Shown: positions 42,947 to 51,769, counted from the stretch's first letter. The stretch is 64,000 nucleotides of DNA from Neobacillus drentensis NBRC 102427 (GCF_001591445.1 NZ_BCUX01000019.1:36589-100588), one strand, 5' to 3'. The notes: generated by a model from the sequence alone, not told the origin. A program made the numbers and translations.

Positions 42947-44545
42947 ATGACCAGGACAATTTTTACAAATGGGTCTTTCTATACTTTGGACCCAAGCCAG
43001 CCAATCGTGGAAGCAGTCGTCGTTGAGAAAGGCAGGATCATTGATTTAGGGACTCACCAAGAAATGATTTTGCAATGGGGCCGAACAGGGTCAAAACTCG
43101 TTGATTTACAAGGGAAAATGGTTACACCTGGATTAATCGACAGCCACCTGCATCTTTCAGGTGTCGCATTCAACTTTTTAGATCTTAATTTAACTGGGAT
43201 GAAATCGAAAGGCGAAATGCTAGATAAAATTCGAGAAAAGGCGAACACTGTGGCTCCAGGTATGTGGCTCGTCGGTATGGGCTGGGATGAGAACCTCTTT
43301 ACAGAAGGGAGCATTCCCACCATTGAAGAATTAGATCATGTCGCACCACACTGTCCGGTGTACCTAAAGCGAATTTGTCACCATGCCTTTTTGGTAAATA
43401 GCAAAGCACTTGATATGAGTCAGTATCATCCCTCAAACACAGTCCCTATAGGTGGGACTGTTGTTCTTGATCAGATGACTAAGAAACCAACTGGATTACT
43501 GCTGGAATCAGCTTCTCAATTGATTACAAACTACATACCAGTGCGAACCTATCAAGAGTTAAAAGATTGTTTGCAGCAAGCGATGCAATTTGCAGTCAAA
43601 AAGGGATTAACAAGTGTACACACGAACGATCCTGCTTATTTAGGCGGTCTGGATGCAACTTATAAAATGTACGATGAATTACTTAACCAAGAAGGGCAGG
43701 GGTTACGCTGCAATCTGCTCATTGATTATCCCTTTCTCCCTCGATTGATAGAAAGAGGGATGTCTGCAGGTTTCGGAAATGAGAAATTACAAATTGGGGC
43801 GATTAAAATTTTTGCTGATGGGGCTTTTGGAAGAAGAACCGCATTGCTGTCCAAGCCCTATCACGACCAGCCTGGCCAATATGGTGACGCCATGTATGAT
43901 CCAGAAACTCTTTATCACATGGTTCAAGAAATCCGTGCACACGCCATGCCACTAGCTGTCCATACGATTGGCGACAAGGCTTTAGAAAATGTTCTAGATG
44001 TACTCGATCAATTCCCAAAAGTGGAATACCGAGATCGCATTATTCACACGTCTCTGGTTCGGAACGATTTAGTTCAGCGCTTGGCAGATTCGAGTCGGAT
44101 TGCTGATATTCAACCAAGATTTGTGGTTAGTGATTATCCTTGGGTGAAAGAAAGAATTGGAGAGAAGAGGGAGCCATATTTATATGCATGGAAAACGTTA
44201 CTTGATTCGGGCGTTTTATGTTCCGGCGGTTCCGATGCACCGATCGAACTAATCGATCCTCTGCTTGGTATTCATGCTGCGGTTACCCGTAGAACTCCCG
44301 GTGATCTTCATGAAGGTTGGAATGCCAAAGAGAAACTCTCAATGTTTGAAGCCGTTAAGCTATTTACGGCTGGGGGTGCGCTTGCTACCAATGAAGAAAA
44401 TCTTAAAGGTACGATTTCAAGAGGTAAGCTAGCAGATATGACGGTTTATTCAAACAATCTATTTACAATGGGGAATCCTGACGAGTTACTGCAAACAGAC
44501 ATTGAAATGACCATCATCGGTGGCGAAATTAAATATAATAAATAA
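42947..44545 (+). CDS. YtcJ-like metal-dependent amidohydrolase
   Basis: 532 residues. The composite-domain TIM-barrel amidohydrolase YtcJ pattern: N-terminal TNGSFYTLDPSQPIVEAVVV, metal motif GLIDSHLHLSG, PVYLKRICHHAFLVNS, the KIFADGAFGRRTALLS strand, HTIGDKA, and the late SGGSDAPIELIDPL aspartate. The family hydrolyses amides or formamides, with the substrate unknown here. GGAGG is 6 nt upstream of the ATG. Monocistronic; the next unit has its own promoter. Confidence 0.85.
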   Translation: MTRTIFTNGSFYTLDPSQPIVEAVVVEKGRIIDLGTHQEMILQWGRTGSKLVDLQGKMVTPGLIDSHLHLSGVAFNFLDLNLTGMKSKGEMLDKIREKANTVAPGMWLVGMGWDENLFTEGSIPTIEELDHVAPHCPVYLKRICHHAFLVNSKALDMSQYHPSNTVPIGGTVVLDQMTKKPTGLLLESASQLITNYIPVRTYQELKDCLQQAMQFAVKKGLTSVHTNDPAYLGGLDATYKMYDELLNQEGQGLRCNLLIDYPFLPRLIERGMSAGFGNEKLQIGAIKIFADGAFGRRTALLSKPYHDQPGQYGDAMYDPETLYHMVQEIRAHAMPLAVHTIGDKALENVLDVLDQFPKVEYRDRIIHTSLVRNDLVQRLADSSRIADIQPRFVVSDYPWVKERIGEKREPYLYAWKTLLDSGVLCSGGSDAPIELIDPLLGIHAAVTRRTPGDLHEGWNAKEKLSMFEAVKLFTAGGALATNEENLKGTISRGKLADMTVYSNNLFTMGNPDELLQTDIEMTIIGGEIKYNK

Positions 44546-44578
44546 GGTAATGACAGTGATAAAATAGTCCTAAATCAA

Positions 44579-44592
44579 TGAAAGCGCTTTAT
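44579..44592 (+). promoter_or_regulatory. Catabolite-responsive element (cre) candidate
   Basis: TGAAAGCGCTTTAT is a near-consensus CcpA site about 35 bp ahead of the -35 box of the ilvA leader. CcpA sites upstream of the promoter usually activate, as known for the ilv-leu operon of B. subtilis. Confidence 0.6.
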
Positions 44593-44625
44593 AATTGACT
44601 AAATAATTAAAATTATCAAAAAATA

Positions 44626-44654
44626 TTGACAGGTTATTTTTTCAGTGGTAATCT
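44626..44654 (+). promoter_or_regulatory. Sigma-A promoter of ilvA
   Basis: Consensus -35 TTGACA, a 17-bp spacer and TAATCT precede the T-box leader. Confidence 0.75.
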
Positions 44655-44663
44655 TATTAAAAA

Positions 44664-44936
44664 TTGAAGACAAGTCAATGATGAGAAGAGTAGATTAAGC
44701 CCTTGTTCTACAGAGAGTCGACAGTTGCTGAAAGTCGATGTCAGGACCTATTCGAAGATCATCTCGGAGATGTGTAGCTGAAACTTAGTTAGTAGGCTAT
44801 ACCGGAAAGTCCGCCGTTACAATGGAACACGTCCAGAAATGGTACGTTGATCGAGAGCCGCAATGTTTGTTTGTTGCGGAAGTAGGGTGGTATCGCGAGT
44901 TCACTCGTCCCTATACTATGGGGACGAGTTTTTTGT
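44664..44936 (+). promoter_or_regulatory. T-box leader (probably tRNA-Ile) with terminator
   Basis: The T-box sequence AGGGTGGTATCGCGAG is unmistakable, preceded by the stem I landmarks GAGAGTCGAC and GTTGCTGAAAGTCGAT. The terminator is ACTCGTCCC / GGGACGAGT plus a T-run. An ATC within GAAGATCATCTCGG is the likely isoleucine specifier, and the TGGT antiterminator tip fits a tRNA with A at position 73. Uncharged tRNA should let transcription pass into ilvA. Confidence 0.92.
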
Positions 44937-45005
44937 GTTTAAAAAATGTAATTATACCAATGAGAATTCCAGTATGGATGCGAAAAATTAGGAGGGAAAA
45001 GGAAG

Positions 45006-46271
45006 ATGAATCAACAAGTTGAAAAGAAAGTGTTTAATGTGGAGGATATTATTATCGCCAGCCATACCATTAAGGATGTTATTTCACCGACTCCCTTGCA
45101 ATACAATCACTTGTTGTCTGAACGATATGGCTGCCATGTTTATTTAAAACGAGAGGATTTACAAAGCGTTCGTTCCTTTAAAATCCGCGGAGCATATAAT
45201 CGAATTAAAAAATTGACTGAAGATGAGTTAAAGAATGGAATTATCTGTGCAAGTGCAGGAAATCATGCACAGGGGGTTGCGTATTCTTGCCACCTCTTAA
45301 ATATCCATGGGAAAATCTTTATGCCAAGCACTACACCAAAGCAAAAGGTAAATCAAGTTAAATTCTGGGGCAAGGAAGATGTTGAGATTGTTTTGGTTGG
45401 AGATACTTTTGACGATGCATATGAAAAAGCCAACGAATGCAGTCAAGAAGAAAGCCGAACCTTTATCCATCCTTTTGATGATCTGGAGGTCATTGCCGGG
45501 CAAGGGACAGTTGCTGTTGAGCTATTAAATGACTGTCCTGAAAAAATCGACTATCTGTTTGCTGCCATTGGCGGCGGCGGGCTTATGTCAGGGGTCGGCA
45601 CGTATTTAAGGCACTATTCACCAGAAACGCAATTAATTGGTGTGGAGCCCCAAGGTGCACCTGGTATGAAAGAATCCTTATTAAAAGGAGAAGTGACATC
45701 CTTAAAGGAAATTGACCCGTTTGTGGATGGCGCAGCCGTTAAGACTGTGGGTTCGATGACGTTTAACATTTGCAAGGAAATCATTGATGAAATTCTAGTT
45801 GTTCCAGAAGGAAAAGTGTGCACTACTCTTTTATCCTTATATAATGAAAATGCGATCGTTGTTGAACCGACAGGAGCACTTTCTGTAGCAGCATTGGATA
45901 TGTATGCAGAGCAAATTAAAGGCAAAACGGTGGTCTGTATCGTCAGTGGAGGCAACAATGACATTGGTCGGATGCAAGAAATCAAAGAGCGATCAAAAAT
46001 CTATGAAGGGCTCCAGCACTACTTTATTGTCCAATTCCCGCAGCGCCCGGGCGCATTACGTGAATTCTTAGATGATGTCCTTGGACCAAACGACGATATT
46101 AGCCATTTTGAATATACGAAAAAGAATAATCGAGAAACGGGACCTGCCTTAGTGGGTATTGAACTGAAGGATAAGGGTGACTACACTCCGTTAATCGAAC
46201 GAATCAAAGCAAAGGGATTTTTATATCGCGAAGTCAATAAAGATAGTACTCTGTTTCAAATGCTGGTGTAG
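45006..46271 (+). CDS. ilvA: Threonine dehydratase, biosynthetic
   Basis: 421 residues. PLP fold type II: LKREDLQSVRSFKIRGAYNR holds the lysine that binds the cofactor, then ICASAGNHAQGVAYS and the GGGGLMSG phosphate loop. A C-terminal ACT-like regulatory domain (about 325-421, YFIVQFPQRPGALREFLDDV) should sense isoleucine. It makes 2-oxobutyrate from threonine, the entry step of isoleucine synthesis, matching the isoleucine-type T-box upstream. AGGAGGG precedes the ATG. Single-gene unit. Confidence 0.96.
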   Translation: MNQQVEKKVFNVEDIIIASHTIKDVISPTPLQYNHLLSERYGCHVYLKREDLQSVRSFKIRGAYNRIKKLTEDELKNGIICASAGNHAQGVAYSCHLLNIHGKIFMPSTTPKQKVNQVKFWGKEDVEIVLVGDTFDDAYEKANECSQEESRTFIHPFDDLEVIAGQGTVAVELLNDCPEKIDYLFAAIGGGGLMSGVGTYLRHYSPETQLIGVEPQGAPGMKESLLKGEVTSLKEIDPFVDGAAVKTVGSMTFNICKEIIDEILVVPEGKVCTTLLSLYNENAIVVEPTGALSVAALDMYAEQIKGKTVVCIVSGGNNDIGRMQEIKERSKIYEGLQHYFIVQFPQRPGALREFLDDVLGPNDDISHFEYTKKNNRETGPALVGIELKDKGDYTPLIERIKAKGFLYREVNKDSTLFQMLV

Positions 46272-46285
46272 ATAATAGAGTTTTT

Positions 46286-46320
46286 AGAGGTCGAAACGCT
46301 TTGGTTTCGGCCTCTTTTTA
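46286..46320 (+). terminator. Rho-independent terminator
   Basis: A 12-bp stem (AGAGGTCGAAAC / GTTTCGGCCTCT) and a T-run follow ilvA. Confidence 0.9.
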
Positions 46321-46361
46321 TAGTAAAAACAACTTCTTAACTGAATTTAGTTAATAGACTC

Positions 46362-46389
46362 TTAACAAATGATGTAATTAAGGTATAAT
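46362..46389 (+). promoter_or_regulatory. Sigma-A promoter of the YebC-family gene
   Basis: TTAACA, 16-bp spacer, perfect TATAAT; about 130 bp ahead of the ATG. Confidence 0.65.
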
Positions 46390-46522
46390 ATTATTTGTCA
46401 ATGACTAAAACAATCAAATAAGTAATGAGCTCCTAATTATTATTTGGAAGATGTCTTGAGGTAGATTTCGTTTCATGTTAATAATTTTGTGTAGATTCAA
46501 AAGCGGAAAGAGAGTGTTCATA

Positions 46523-47242
46523 ATGGGTCGTAAGTGGAATAATATTAAGGAAAAGAAGGCTTCAAAGGATGCAAATACAAGCCGTATTTATGCCAAATTT
46601 GGTGTAGAAATCTATGTAGCAGCAAGACAAGGTGAACCCAATCCTGAATCCAATCAAGCTTTAAAATTCGTGCTAGAGCGTGCAAAAACATATAATGTAC
46701 CGAGGCACATTATTGACCGTGCGATTGAAAAAGCAAAAGGCGGTTCAGAGGAAAGCTATTCTGAACTTCGCTATGAAGGATTCGGACCGAATGGTTCAAT
46801 GGTCATCGTTGATGCACTGACAAATAACGTAAACCGTACTGCCTCAGATGTTCGAGCTGCATTTGGTAAAAACGGCGGGAACATGGGAGTGAGTGGTTCG
46901 GTTGCCTATATGTTTGACGCAACAGCTGTTATCGGCGTTGAAGGCAAAACCGAGGAAGATGTTCTTGAATTATTAATGGAAGCCGATGTCGACGTTCGTG
47001 ACATTATTGAAGAAGACGAATCAGTGATTGTTTATGCAGATCCAGAACAATTTCATGCCGTGCAAGAAGCGTTCAAAAATGCAGGGGTTACGGATTTTAC
47101 TGTGGCAGAATTAACGATGCTCGCGCAAAATGATATAACTCTTCCAGAGGATGCACAAGCTAAATTCGAAAAAATGATTGATGTATTAGAGGATTTAGAA
47201 GACGTTCAACAAGTGTACCACAACGTGGACTTAGGAGAATAA
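46523..47242 (+). CDS. YebC/PmpR-family protein, YeeI (YebC2) type
   Basis: 239 residues. The opening [20 protein letters not shown], then [19 protein letters not shown] and [19 protein letters not shown] place it in the YebC family. The [13 protein letters not shown] start is the YeeI branch rather than YrbC (which begins MAGHSKW). Long viewed as transcription regulators, YebC-type proteins have lately been reported to relieve ribosome stalling at polyproline. The ATG at 46523 follows AGAGAGTG; an upstream in-frame start at 46475 lacks a site. Confidence 0.9.
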   Translation: MGRKWNNIKEKKASKDANTSRIYAKFGVEIYVAARQGEPNPESNQALKFVLERAKTYNVPRHIIDRAIEKAKGGSEESYSELRYEGFGPNGSMVIVDALTNNVNRTASDVRAAFGKNGGNMGVSGSVAYMFDATAVIGVEGKTEEDVLELLMEADVDVRDIIEEDESVIVYADPEQFHAVQEAFKNAGVTDFTVAELTMLAQNDITLPEDAQAKFEKMIDVLEDLEDVQQVYHNVDLGE

Positions 47243-47243
47243 A

Positions 47244-47288
47244 AAAAAGAAGCAGACCTGATTTACTAATAGGTCTGCTTCTTTTGTA
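47244..47288. terminator. Bidirectional terminator
   Basis: A perfect 15-bp stem (AAAAGAAGCAGACCT and complement) with an 11-nt loop lies between convergent genes. Confidence 0.92.
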
Positions 47289-47311
47289 TTTATACCGTTT
47301 TTGATTTGGTG

Positions 47312-48238
47312 TCAGGCACTATTTGATTTCCGTTTGACAGTAGATAAGATAAATATGGTGGCAATGATTAAAATGGAACCAATCCATTCGGCAGGGCCGA
47401 ATGATACTTGAAGCCAGGCAACCGCTAAAAAAGCTGCTGATAATGGCTCAACACAGGCGAGCAGACTTGCTTCAGAAGCTCGGATATATTTCAGACTTTC
47501 CATATAGCAAAAAAAGGCAATTAACGTGCCGAAAATAATCACAAAAACAACGGCTATAAAAGATGTTAAACTCCATTGACCTTGAAATTTCCATGGTGGA
47601 TGAATAAAGCTAAAAGCAATCCCGCCAATCATCATTCCCCAGCCTACCGTAAGGAGAGACCCCCATTTATTCAACAGACTTCCCGGATAGAGTGAGTAAA
47701 AAGCTAGTGCAAAAGCGGATAATATTCCCCAAATAAACGCAGAGCCTGAAATGGAAAGGGAATGAATATTTCCTTTCGTCACAAGGAGAAACGTTCCAAA
47801 AAGAGCGATTCCAATCGCCAATAATTCATTTTTTGCTGGTAAGGACTTTGCACGAAAACTTAAATAACAGGCGATAATCACTGGCGCCAGGTATTGCAAA
47901 ATCGTTGCGGTTGCTGCATTTCCATGTTCGATGGCAGCGAAATATGTATATTGACAGCCAAACATACCAATCACACCAAAGATGACGAGGCGGAAGATAT
48001 CCTGTTTATTTCTCCAAATGCTCCAGATATTTTGTTTCACGACCGTATGGGCAAAAAATAATAATCCCACCCCTGAAAAAATTAGCCGATTAACAACAAG
48101 CCAATTCGTACTAAAGCCTTGTTGATGAAATAGGTATTGGGCAACGGTTCCTGAAACACCCCACAATGTCGCCGCAATCAGCACTAATATTATACCTTTA
48201 GTCCTTGGGGAGGACATAACTGCTACTTGCGAATTCAT
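47312..48238 (-). CDS. EamA-family (DMT) transporter
   Basis: 308 residues with ten helices in two EamA repeats (about 15-140 and 160-300). Typical stretches are AATLWGVSGTVAQYLF, EHGNAATATILQYLAPVI and YIRASEASLLACVEPLSAA. Such drug/metabolite carriers export amino acids or other metabolites; substrate open. The last codons and the TGA stop are provided by a copy of the 13-bp GGTGTCAGGCACT-like motif, so this end may have been altered by that element. GGAGGG precedes the ATG. Confidence 0.85.
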   Translation of the reverse strand: MNSQVAVMSSPRTKGIILVLIAATLWGVSGTVAQYLFHQQGFSTNWLVVNRLIFSGVGLLFFAHTVVKQNIWSIWRNKQDIFRLVIFGVIGMFGCQYTYFAAIEHGNAATATILQYLAPVIIACYLSFRAKSLPAKNELLAIGIALFGTFLLVTKGNIHSLSISGSAFIWGILSAFALAFYSLYPGSLLNKWGSLLTVGWGMMIGGIAFSFIHPPWKFQGQWSLTSFIAVVFVIIFGTLIAFFCYMESLKYIRASEASLLACVEPLSAAFLAVAWLQVSFGPAEWIGSILIIATIFILSTVKRKSNSA

Positions 48239-48404
48239 TTAATCCCTCCATATATTACGAAAATCCTAATCTTTTAAATATAAAAATTATTATAACACTA
48301 TTAAGGGATTTAGTTTGAGAAAATACATCCTAATCGAAGGAAAATGTATGGGCAGGATAGAATATATAATAGATAAAACAAGAAGATGAGGGGAGAAGAA
48401 ATTT

Positions 48405-48659
48405 ATGGTCTATAAGAATGATAGTCATGTAGATTTGCTGGAGCTGCCATCCTTTGTGATTTTACAAGCGGAAATCAGACAAGATATTTCTAAAGCCATA
48501 AAAATAAAAGAACTAGGACCCACTGAATCTAAATTAATGAGTTTGATAGATAGTATTAATGAAAAGATCATGAAATATAACTCCATTTGCCCGCCAAAAA
48601 TGAAAAAAGGAAAAGTTGATTTAGATAATATCGAGGATGGATATAAAATTTGGGAATAA
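48405..48659 (+). CDS. Hypothetical protein, 84 residues
   Basis: A small mixed-charge helical protein. LLELPSFVILQAEIRQDISK is followed by a helix with MSLIDSINEKIMKYNSICPP and a basic-acidic tail. One cysteine, no membrane segment. GAGGGGAG sits 8 nt before the ATG. No family recognised. It stands between the leftward EamA gene and the deacylase gene 100 bp downstream. Confidence 0.6.
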   Translation: MVYKNDSHVDLLELPSFVILQAEIRQDISKAIKIKELGPTESKLMSLIDSINEKIMKYNSICPPKMKKGKVDLDNIEDGYKIWE

Positions 48660-48758
48660 ATTGTAAGTAGACCTTCAACACTTCAAGTCGTCTTTTCGCA
48701 TGATCCCTCTAAATTGTGGTATTATTCTAATATTACCAATAGGGAAAGGATGGAAAAG

Positions 48759-49274
48759 ATGTCATTAGAAAGTGTAAAGGCCCATTTTAAACAGTGGGAA
48801 CGCGATGTAGATGTAATGGAATTTAGTAGCTCGAGTGCAACAGTGGAGCAAGCCGCTGAGACAATTGGCGTTGCTCCTGCTCGGATTGCGAAGACATTAT
48901 CGTTTAGGGGGAGCGAGGATAAGGCGATTCTTGTGGTTGCTGCTGGTGATGCAAAAATTGATAATAAGAAATTTCGGCATCAATTCGGTCTTAAAGCAAG
49001 GATGCTCTCGCCCGAGGAAGTACTTGAACAAACTGGACATGCCATTGGCGGTGTTTGTCCGTTTGGACTAAATAATGAGCTGGATGTCTACTTGGATGTT
49101 TCAATGCAGCGCTTCGAAACACTATACCCAGCCTGTGGCAGCTCAAATTCTGCGATTGAATTAACGAAAGATGAGTTATTTAAGTATTCCTTTGCAAAAG
49201 AATGGATTGATGTTTGCAAAGGATGGGGAGAAGACGAAGAGCAACAAGAAGTAAGTCGGCAAATCGAGGTGTAA
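48759..49274 (+). CDS. YbaK/EbsC-type aminoacyl-tRNA deacylase
   Basis: 171 residues. The YbaK/ProX fold shows SSSATVEQAAETIGVAPARIAKTL, ILVVAAGDAKIDNKKFRHQF, then IGGVCPFGL and the late YPACGSSNSAIELT. The conserved Lys in IAKTL is the catalytic residue that removes mischarged amino acids (for example Cys- or Ala-tRNA-Pro) in trans. Two ATGs 9 nt apart compete; GGGAAAGGA is better placed for 48759. The C-terminus is acidic. Confidence 0.87.
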   Translation: MSLESVKAHFKQWERDVDVMEFSSSSATVEQAAETIGVAPARIAKTLSFRGSEDKAILVVAAGDAKIDNKKFRHQFGLKARMLSPEEVLEQTGHAIGGVCPFGLNNELDVYLDVSMQRFETLYPACGSSNSAIELTKDELFKYSFAKEWIDVCKGWGEDEEQQEVSRQIEV

Positions 49275-49285
49275 ACCCAGAATGG

Positions 49286-49510
49286 TTTTATTTGTTACAT
49301 ACCTTGATGCCCTTCGTGTGGGTATTACTGATTCAGCGGTAACCATTGGAAGCGTATGATGCCCGTTGAGTGAGGAAAATCGTCTAAACGGTAACTAGTG
49401 AGCGCGACTAATGCCCGTCGAGGCTGAAAAATCGTCTAAACGGTAACTAGTGAGGGCAACTAATGCCCGTCAAGGTTGAAAAATCAGATCACTGGTAACA
49501 AGTGGGGGTT
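49286..49510. repeat. 52-bp tandem repeat array, copy 3
   Basis: GGTAAC begins units at 49338, 49390, 49442 and 49494, each exactly 52 bp apart, with a degenerate unit before them. The best unit reads GGTAACTAGTGAGCGCGACT, then AATGCCCGTCGAGGCTGAAA and AATCGTCTAAAC. CGGTAACTAGT can pair with ACTAATGCCCG across a 7-nt loop. It lies between the convergent deacylase and VOC genes and accounts for most of that 313-bp gap. Confidence 0.9.
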
Positions 49511-49548
49511 TCGCTCTAGAAAATGAAAGTTCGTAGGAAACCAAAAAG

Positions 49549-49575
49549 GACCGGGCAAATTTGCCCGGTCTTCTT
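49549..49575 (-). terminator. Terminator (strong palindrome)
   Basis: GACCGGGCAAA with its complement forms a 22-bp perfect palindrome, followed on the minus strand by a T-run after the VOC gene's neighbour DNA. It probably acts on both strands. Confidence 0.75.
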
Positions 49576-49587
49576 CTGTAAAACCAC

Positions 49588-50016
49588 TTACATTACGCTT
49601 TCACCATTGTCGTAATTGAATAGCCATTCAATTCCAAACTTATCTTTTAGGGAACCATAGCATTTGCTCCAGAATGTTTCTTGAAGCTCCATAGTCACCG
49701 AGCCGCCTTCTTTCAGTTTGTTAAAATAAGATTTTAGTTTATCCAAGTCTTTATTTACGAGAGCAAGGCTTATGTTATTACCTGCTGTAAAAGGCATCCC
49801 GGGGAAAACATCAGAGAACATTACGTTGCTTCCATCAATATTCAACCGAGTGTGCATGACCAAGTTCTTTGCTTCTTCAGGAAGTGGATATTCTGGGTTC
49901 GGTGGTGTTTCCCCAAAAGTCATAATATGTGGTTTTTCTGTACCAAAAACCTCCGCGTAAAACTCGGCTGCCTCACGACAGTTTCCATTAAAATTAAGAT
50001 AAACATCAACAGACAT
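49588..50016 (-). CDS. VOC-family PhnB-like protein
   Basis: 142 residues with a paired beta-alpha-beta-beta-beta fold of glyoxalase/bleomycin-resistance type, PhnB subgroup: VYLNFNGNCREAAEFYAEVF, FGETPPNPEYPLPEEAKNLV, GNNISLALV and MELQETFWSKCYGSLKDKFG. The usual metal-binding His/Glu set is only partly seen and function is unknown. The ATG at 50016 follows AAAGGGG; the 22 extra codons upstream lack a site. A second member lies at 55681, so these are paralogues. Confidence 0.85.
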   Translation of the reverse strand: MSVDVYLNFNGNCREAAEFYAEVFGTEKPHIMTFGETPPNPEYPLPEEAKNLVMHTRLNIDGSNVMFSDVFPGMPFTAGNNISLALVNKDLDKLKSYFNKLKEGGSVTMELQETFWSKCYGSLKDKFGIEWLFNYDNGESVM

Positions 50017-50196
50017 TTTCAATAACCCCTTTGCAAGATAATTAATCAATGCTAATTGTACCATTTGGTGGTAAATTTTCAAATTCTAAGAAAGGCCAAG
50101 CAGCGAACAGACAACAATAAATAATTTTGAACCACCGGGAATACAATTTACAATATTCTTATTTTGAATTCTTCAGTTGAAAGAAGGTATTGGGTG

Positions 50197-50517
50197 ATGA
50201 AATTCAAAATACATCGTTGTAATTGTCGGAAGCTTTGGTCAGTACAAACTAGAAAAACTAAATTTACTGCACTCTCCGTTCTTCTGAATGGAAATTGGAC
50301 GACAGAATTAAAGCCTGAAAGGAAATATAACCCGAAAGGATTCGTTACTACGAATGGAAAACAAGATTTAATTGTTAACCCAGCTTCCGAATTAGTTGAG
50401 AAATTTGAAGTAGTATCGAAACTAATTTATGACAAAAAGAATGTTAATTTTAATGTGAACCACGGAGAAACCTTATATTTTGCCGAAGATGGAACTTGTT
50501 ATATTCTTAAAAAATGA
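50197..50517 (+). CDS. Hypothetical protein, 106 residues
   Basis: A small basic protein starting MKFKIHRCNCRKLWSVQTRK; the cysteine pair CNC plus a downstream Cys might hold metal. It continues with beta-rich stretches (GFVTTNGKQDLIVNPAS, NVNHGETLYFAEDGTCYIL). No known family. AAGAAGG precedes the ATG. A strong terminator follows 50 bp after the stop. Confidence 0.55.
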   Translation: MKFKIHRCNCRKLWSVQTRKTKFTALSVLLNGNWTTELKPERKYNPKGFVTTNGKQDLIVNPASELVEKFEVVSKLIYDKKNVNFNVNHGETLYFAEDGTCYILKK

Positions 50518-50566
50518 ATTATCTTTCATCGTATCCGCTTATTTTATAAAAATTTAACGAACAAAT

Positions 50567-50600
50567 AGCCCGCGCATCATTGCGAAGATGCGCGGGCTGT
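50567..50600. terminator. Bidirectional terminator
   Basis: A perfect 12-bp stem (AGCCCGCGCATC and complement) lies between convergent genes. The loop is 8 nt. The T-run is weak. Confidence 0.75.
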
Positions 50601-50605
50601 CATAT

Positions 50606-50998
50606 TTATCTTGGCGTGATTGGCTTCACAGAAATAGCAGGGGAGCAAGTCGAAATAATACAGCCCTCTAACTGATTGGGATTCAATAAGCCCAAATTAA
50701 GAGCGGCTTTAATTTTTACATCATCAGGTTTTTTTACCACTTGAATAAGCTCATTCAACTGTAATTCTTCTAATCTTTTAATGGTTTCAGCCTCGTCATA
50801 TTTTTCTGTTTTTCGTATTTGCCGTTGCAGCTTATAGCCGCTTAGGGTAATTTCCCCTTTGTGATCAGAACCAACTGAATTATTAAAGTAATTTTGAAAG
50901 GCATCCTTTAATTCATTCATTTCTAGTTCTATTTCTTTCTTTTGCTTATTTAACTCGTAATACTTTACCAACATTTCACCTGTAAGCATCTTCCCCAT
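50606..50998 (-). CDS. Hypothetical coiled-coil protein, 130 residues
   Basis: Opens with a heptad-rich helix (about 8-40: LVKYYELNKQKKEIELEMNE), then GEITLSGYKLQRQIRKTEKYD and a helical second half. Tail ends SPAISVKPITPR. The early part looks like a small phage-type or recombination-associated helical protein, but I cannot place it. AGGAGG lies 7 nt before the ATG. Monocistronic, next to the SET-domain gene on the other strand. Confidence 0.6.
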   Translation of the reverse strand: MGKMLTGEMLVKYYELNKQKKEIELEMNELKDAFQNYFNNSVGSDHKGEITLSGYKLQRQIRKTEKYDEAETIKRLEELQLNELIQVVKKPDDVKIKAALNLGLLNPNQLEGCIISTCSPAISVKPITPR

Positions 50999-51232
50999 GT
51001 CATCGCCTCCTGTTGCGAACGTATATTCCTATTTTATGATTCCACCTCCAAAAAAATGACTTAATAAGTAAAAGCTGTTAAGAAATCATTTGACATATTT
51101 TTTCCTGGTGTCAGGCACCATTTCAAGCAGGGAGTAGCTGTGTAGAAAGAAAAAATATTTGCTTTCTGCTTTATATAATGGCAAGCTATAATATGATAAA
51201 ACTTTAATGGAAAGAACAAATAGGTGATTAAT

Positions 51233-51628
51233 ATGATTGAAATTAAAACTTCGAAGCTTAGTGATGGAGAATTAAATAGAGGGGTATTTGCGACACGTGA
51301 TATTGCAAAAGGTGAGCTGATCCATGAGGCGCCGGTTATTCCTTATCCAAATGAGGAGCATGTTCATATTGAGAAAACATTGCTTGCAGATTATGCCTTT
51401 GAATATGGAATCAACCATACTGCACTCCTGTTAGGATATGGAATGTTGTTTAACCATTCGTATGAGCCTAATGCTACATATGAAATTAATTTTCCGAATC
51501 ACACGTTCGACTTTTATGCGTACAAGGATATCAAAGCCGGGGAAGAAATCCTCATCAACTACAATGGTGAAGAGGATAATAATGACCCGCTTTGGTTTAA
51601 TAAAGAGGATGAATCAGAAAATGAATAA
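51233..51628 (+). CDS. SET-domain protein (putative lysine methyltransferase)
   Basis: 131 residues, almost only a SET domain. It starts RGVFATRDIAKGELIHEAPV, has the pseudoknot motifs FNHSYEPNA (NHS) and IKAGEEILINYNGE, with the terminal Tyr as the usual catalytic residue. SET enzymes transfer a methyl group from S-adenosylmethionine to lysine; bacterial targets are mostly unknown. The cysteine-rich post-SET segment is absent. The ATG at 51233 is chosen over a GTG at 51224 that overlaps the weak site AGGTGA. Confidence 0.8.
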   Translation: MIEIKTSKLSDGELNRGVFATRDIAKGELIHEAPVIPYPNEEHVHIEKTLLADYAFEYGINHTALLLGYGMLFNHSYEPNATYEINFPNHTFDFYAYKDIKAGEEILINYNGEEDNNDPLWFNKEDESENE

Positions 51629-51632
51629 ATAA

Positions 51633-51677
51633 AAAAGGATAGATAAAGTCAGACCTCTGCTTTATCTATCCTTTTTT
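51633..51677 (+). terminator. Rho-independent terminator
   Basis: A 15-bp stem (AAAGGATAGATAAAG / CTTTATCTATCCTTT) and seven T residues follow the SET gene. Confidence 0.9.
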
Positions 51678-51769
51678 TGAAAGAATGACTAATCTTATTA
51701 TTATTAAGAAAGCTCTCAGATTACAGGAATAATCTTTGGACATTAGAAATAACAGTGAATGAAGGATAA

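Noticed and set aside
49286..49510. A CRISPR array, because of regular spacing
   Set aside because: The full 52-bp period is repeated with no unique spacers, and no cas gene is present in the window.
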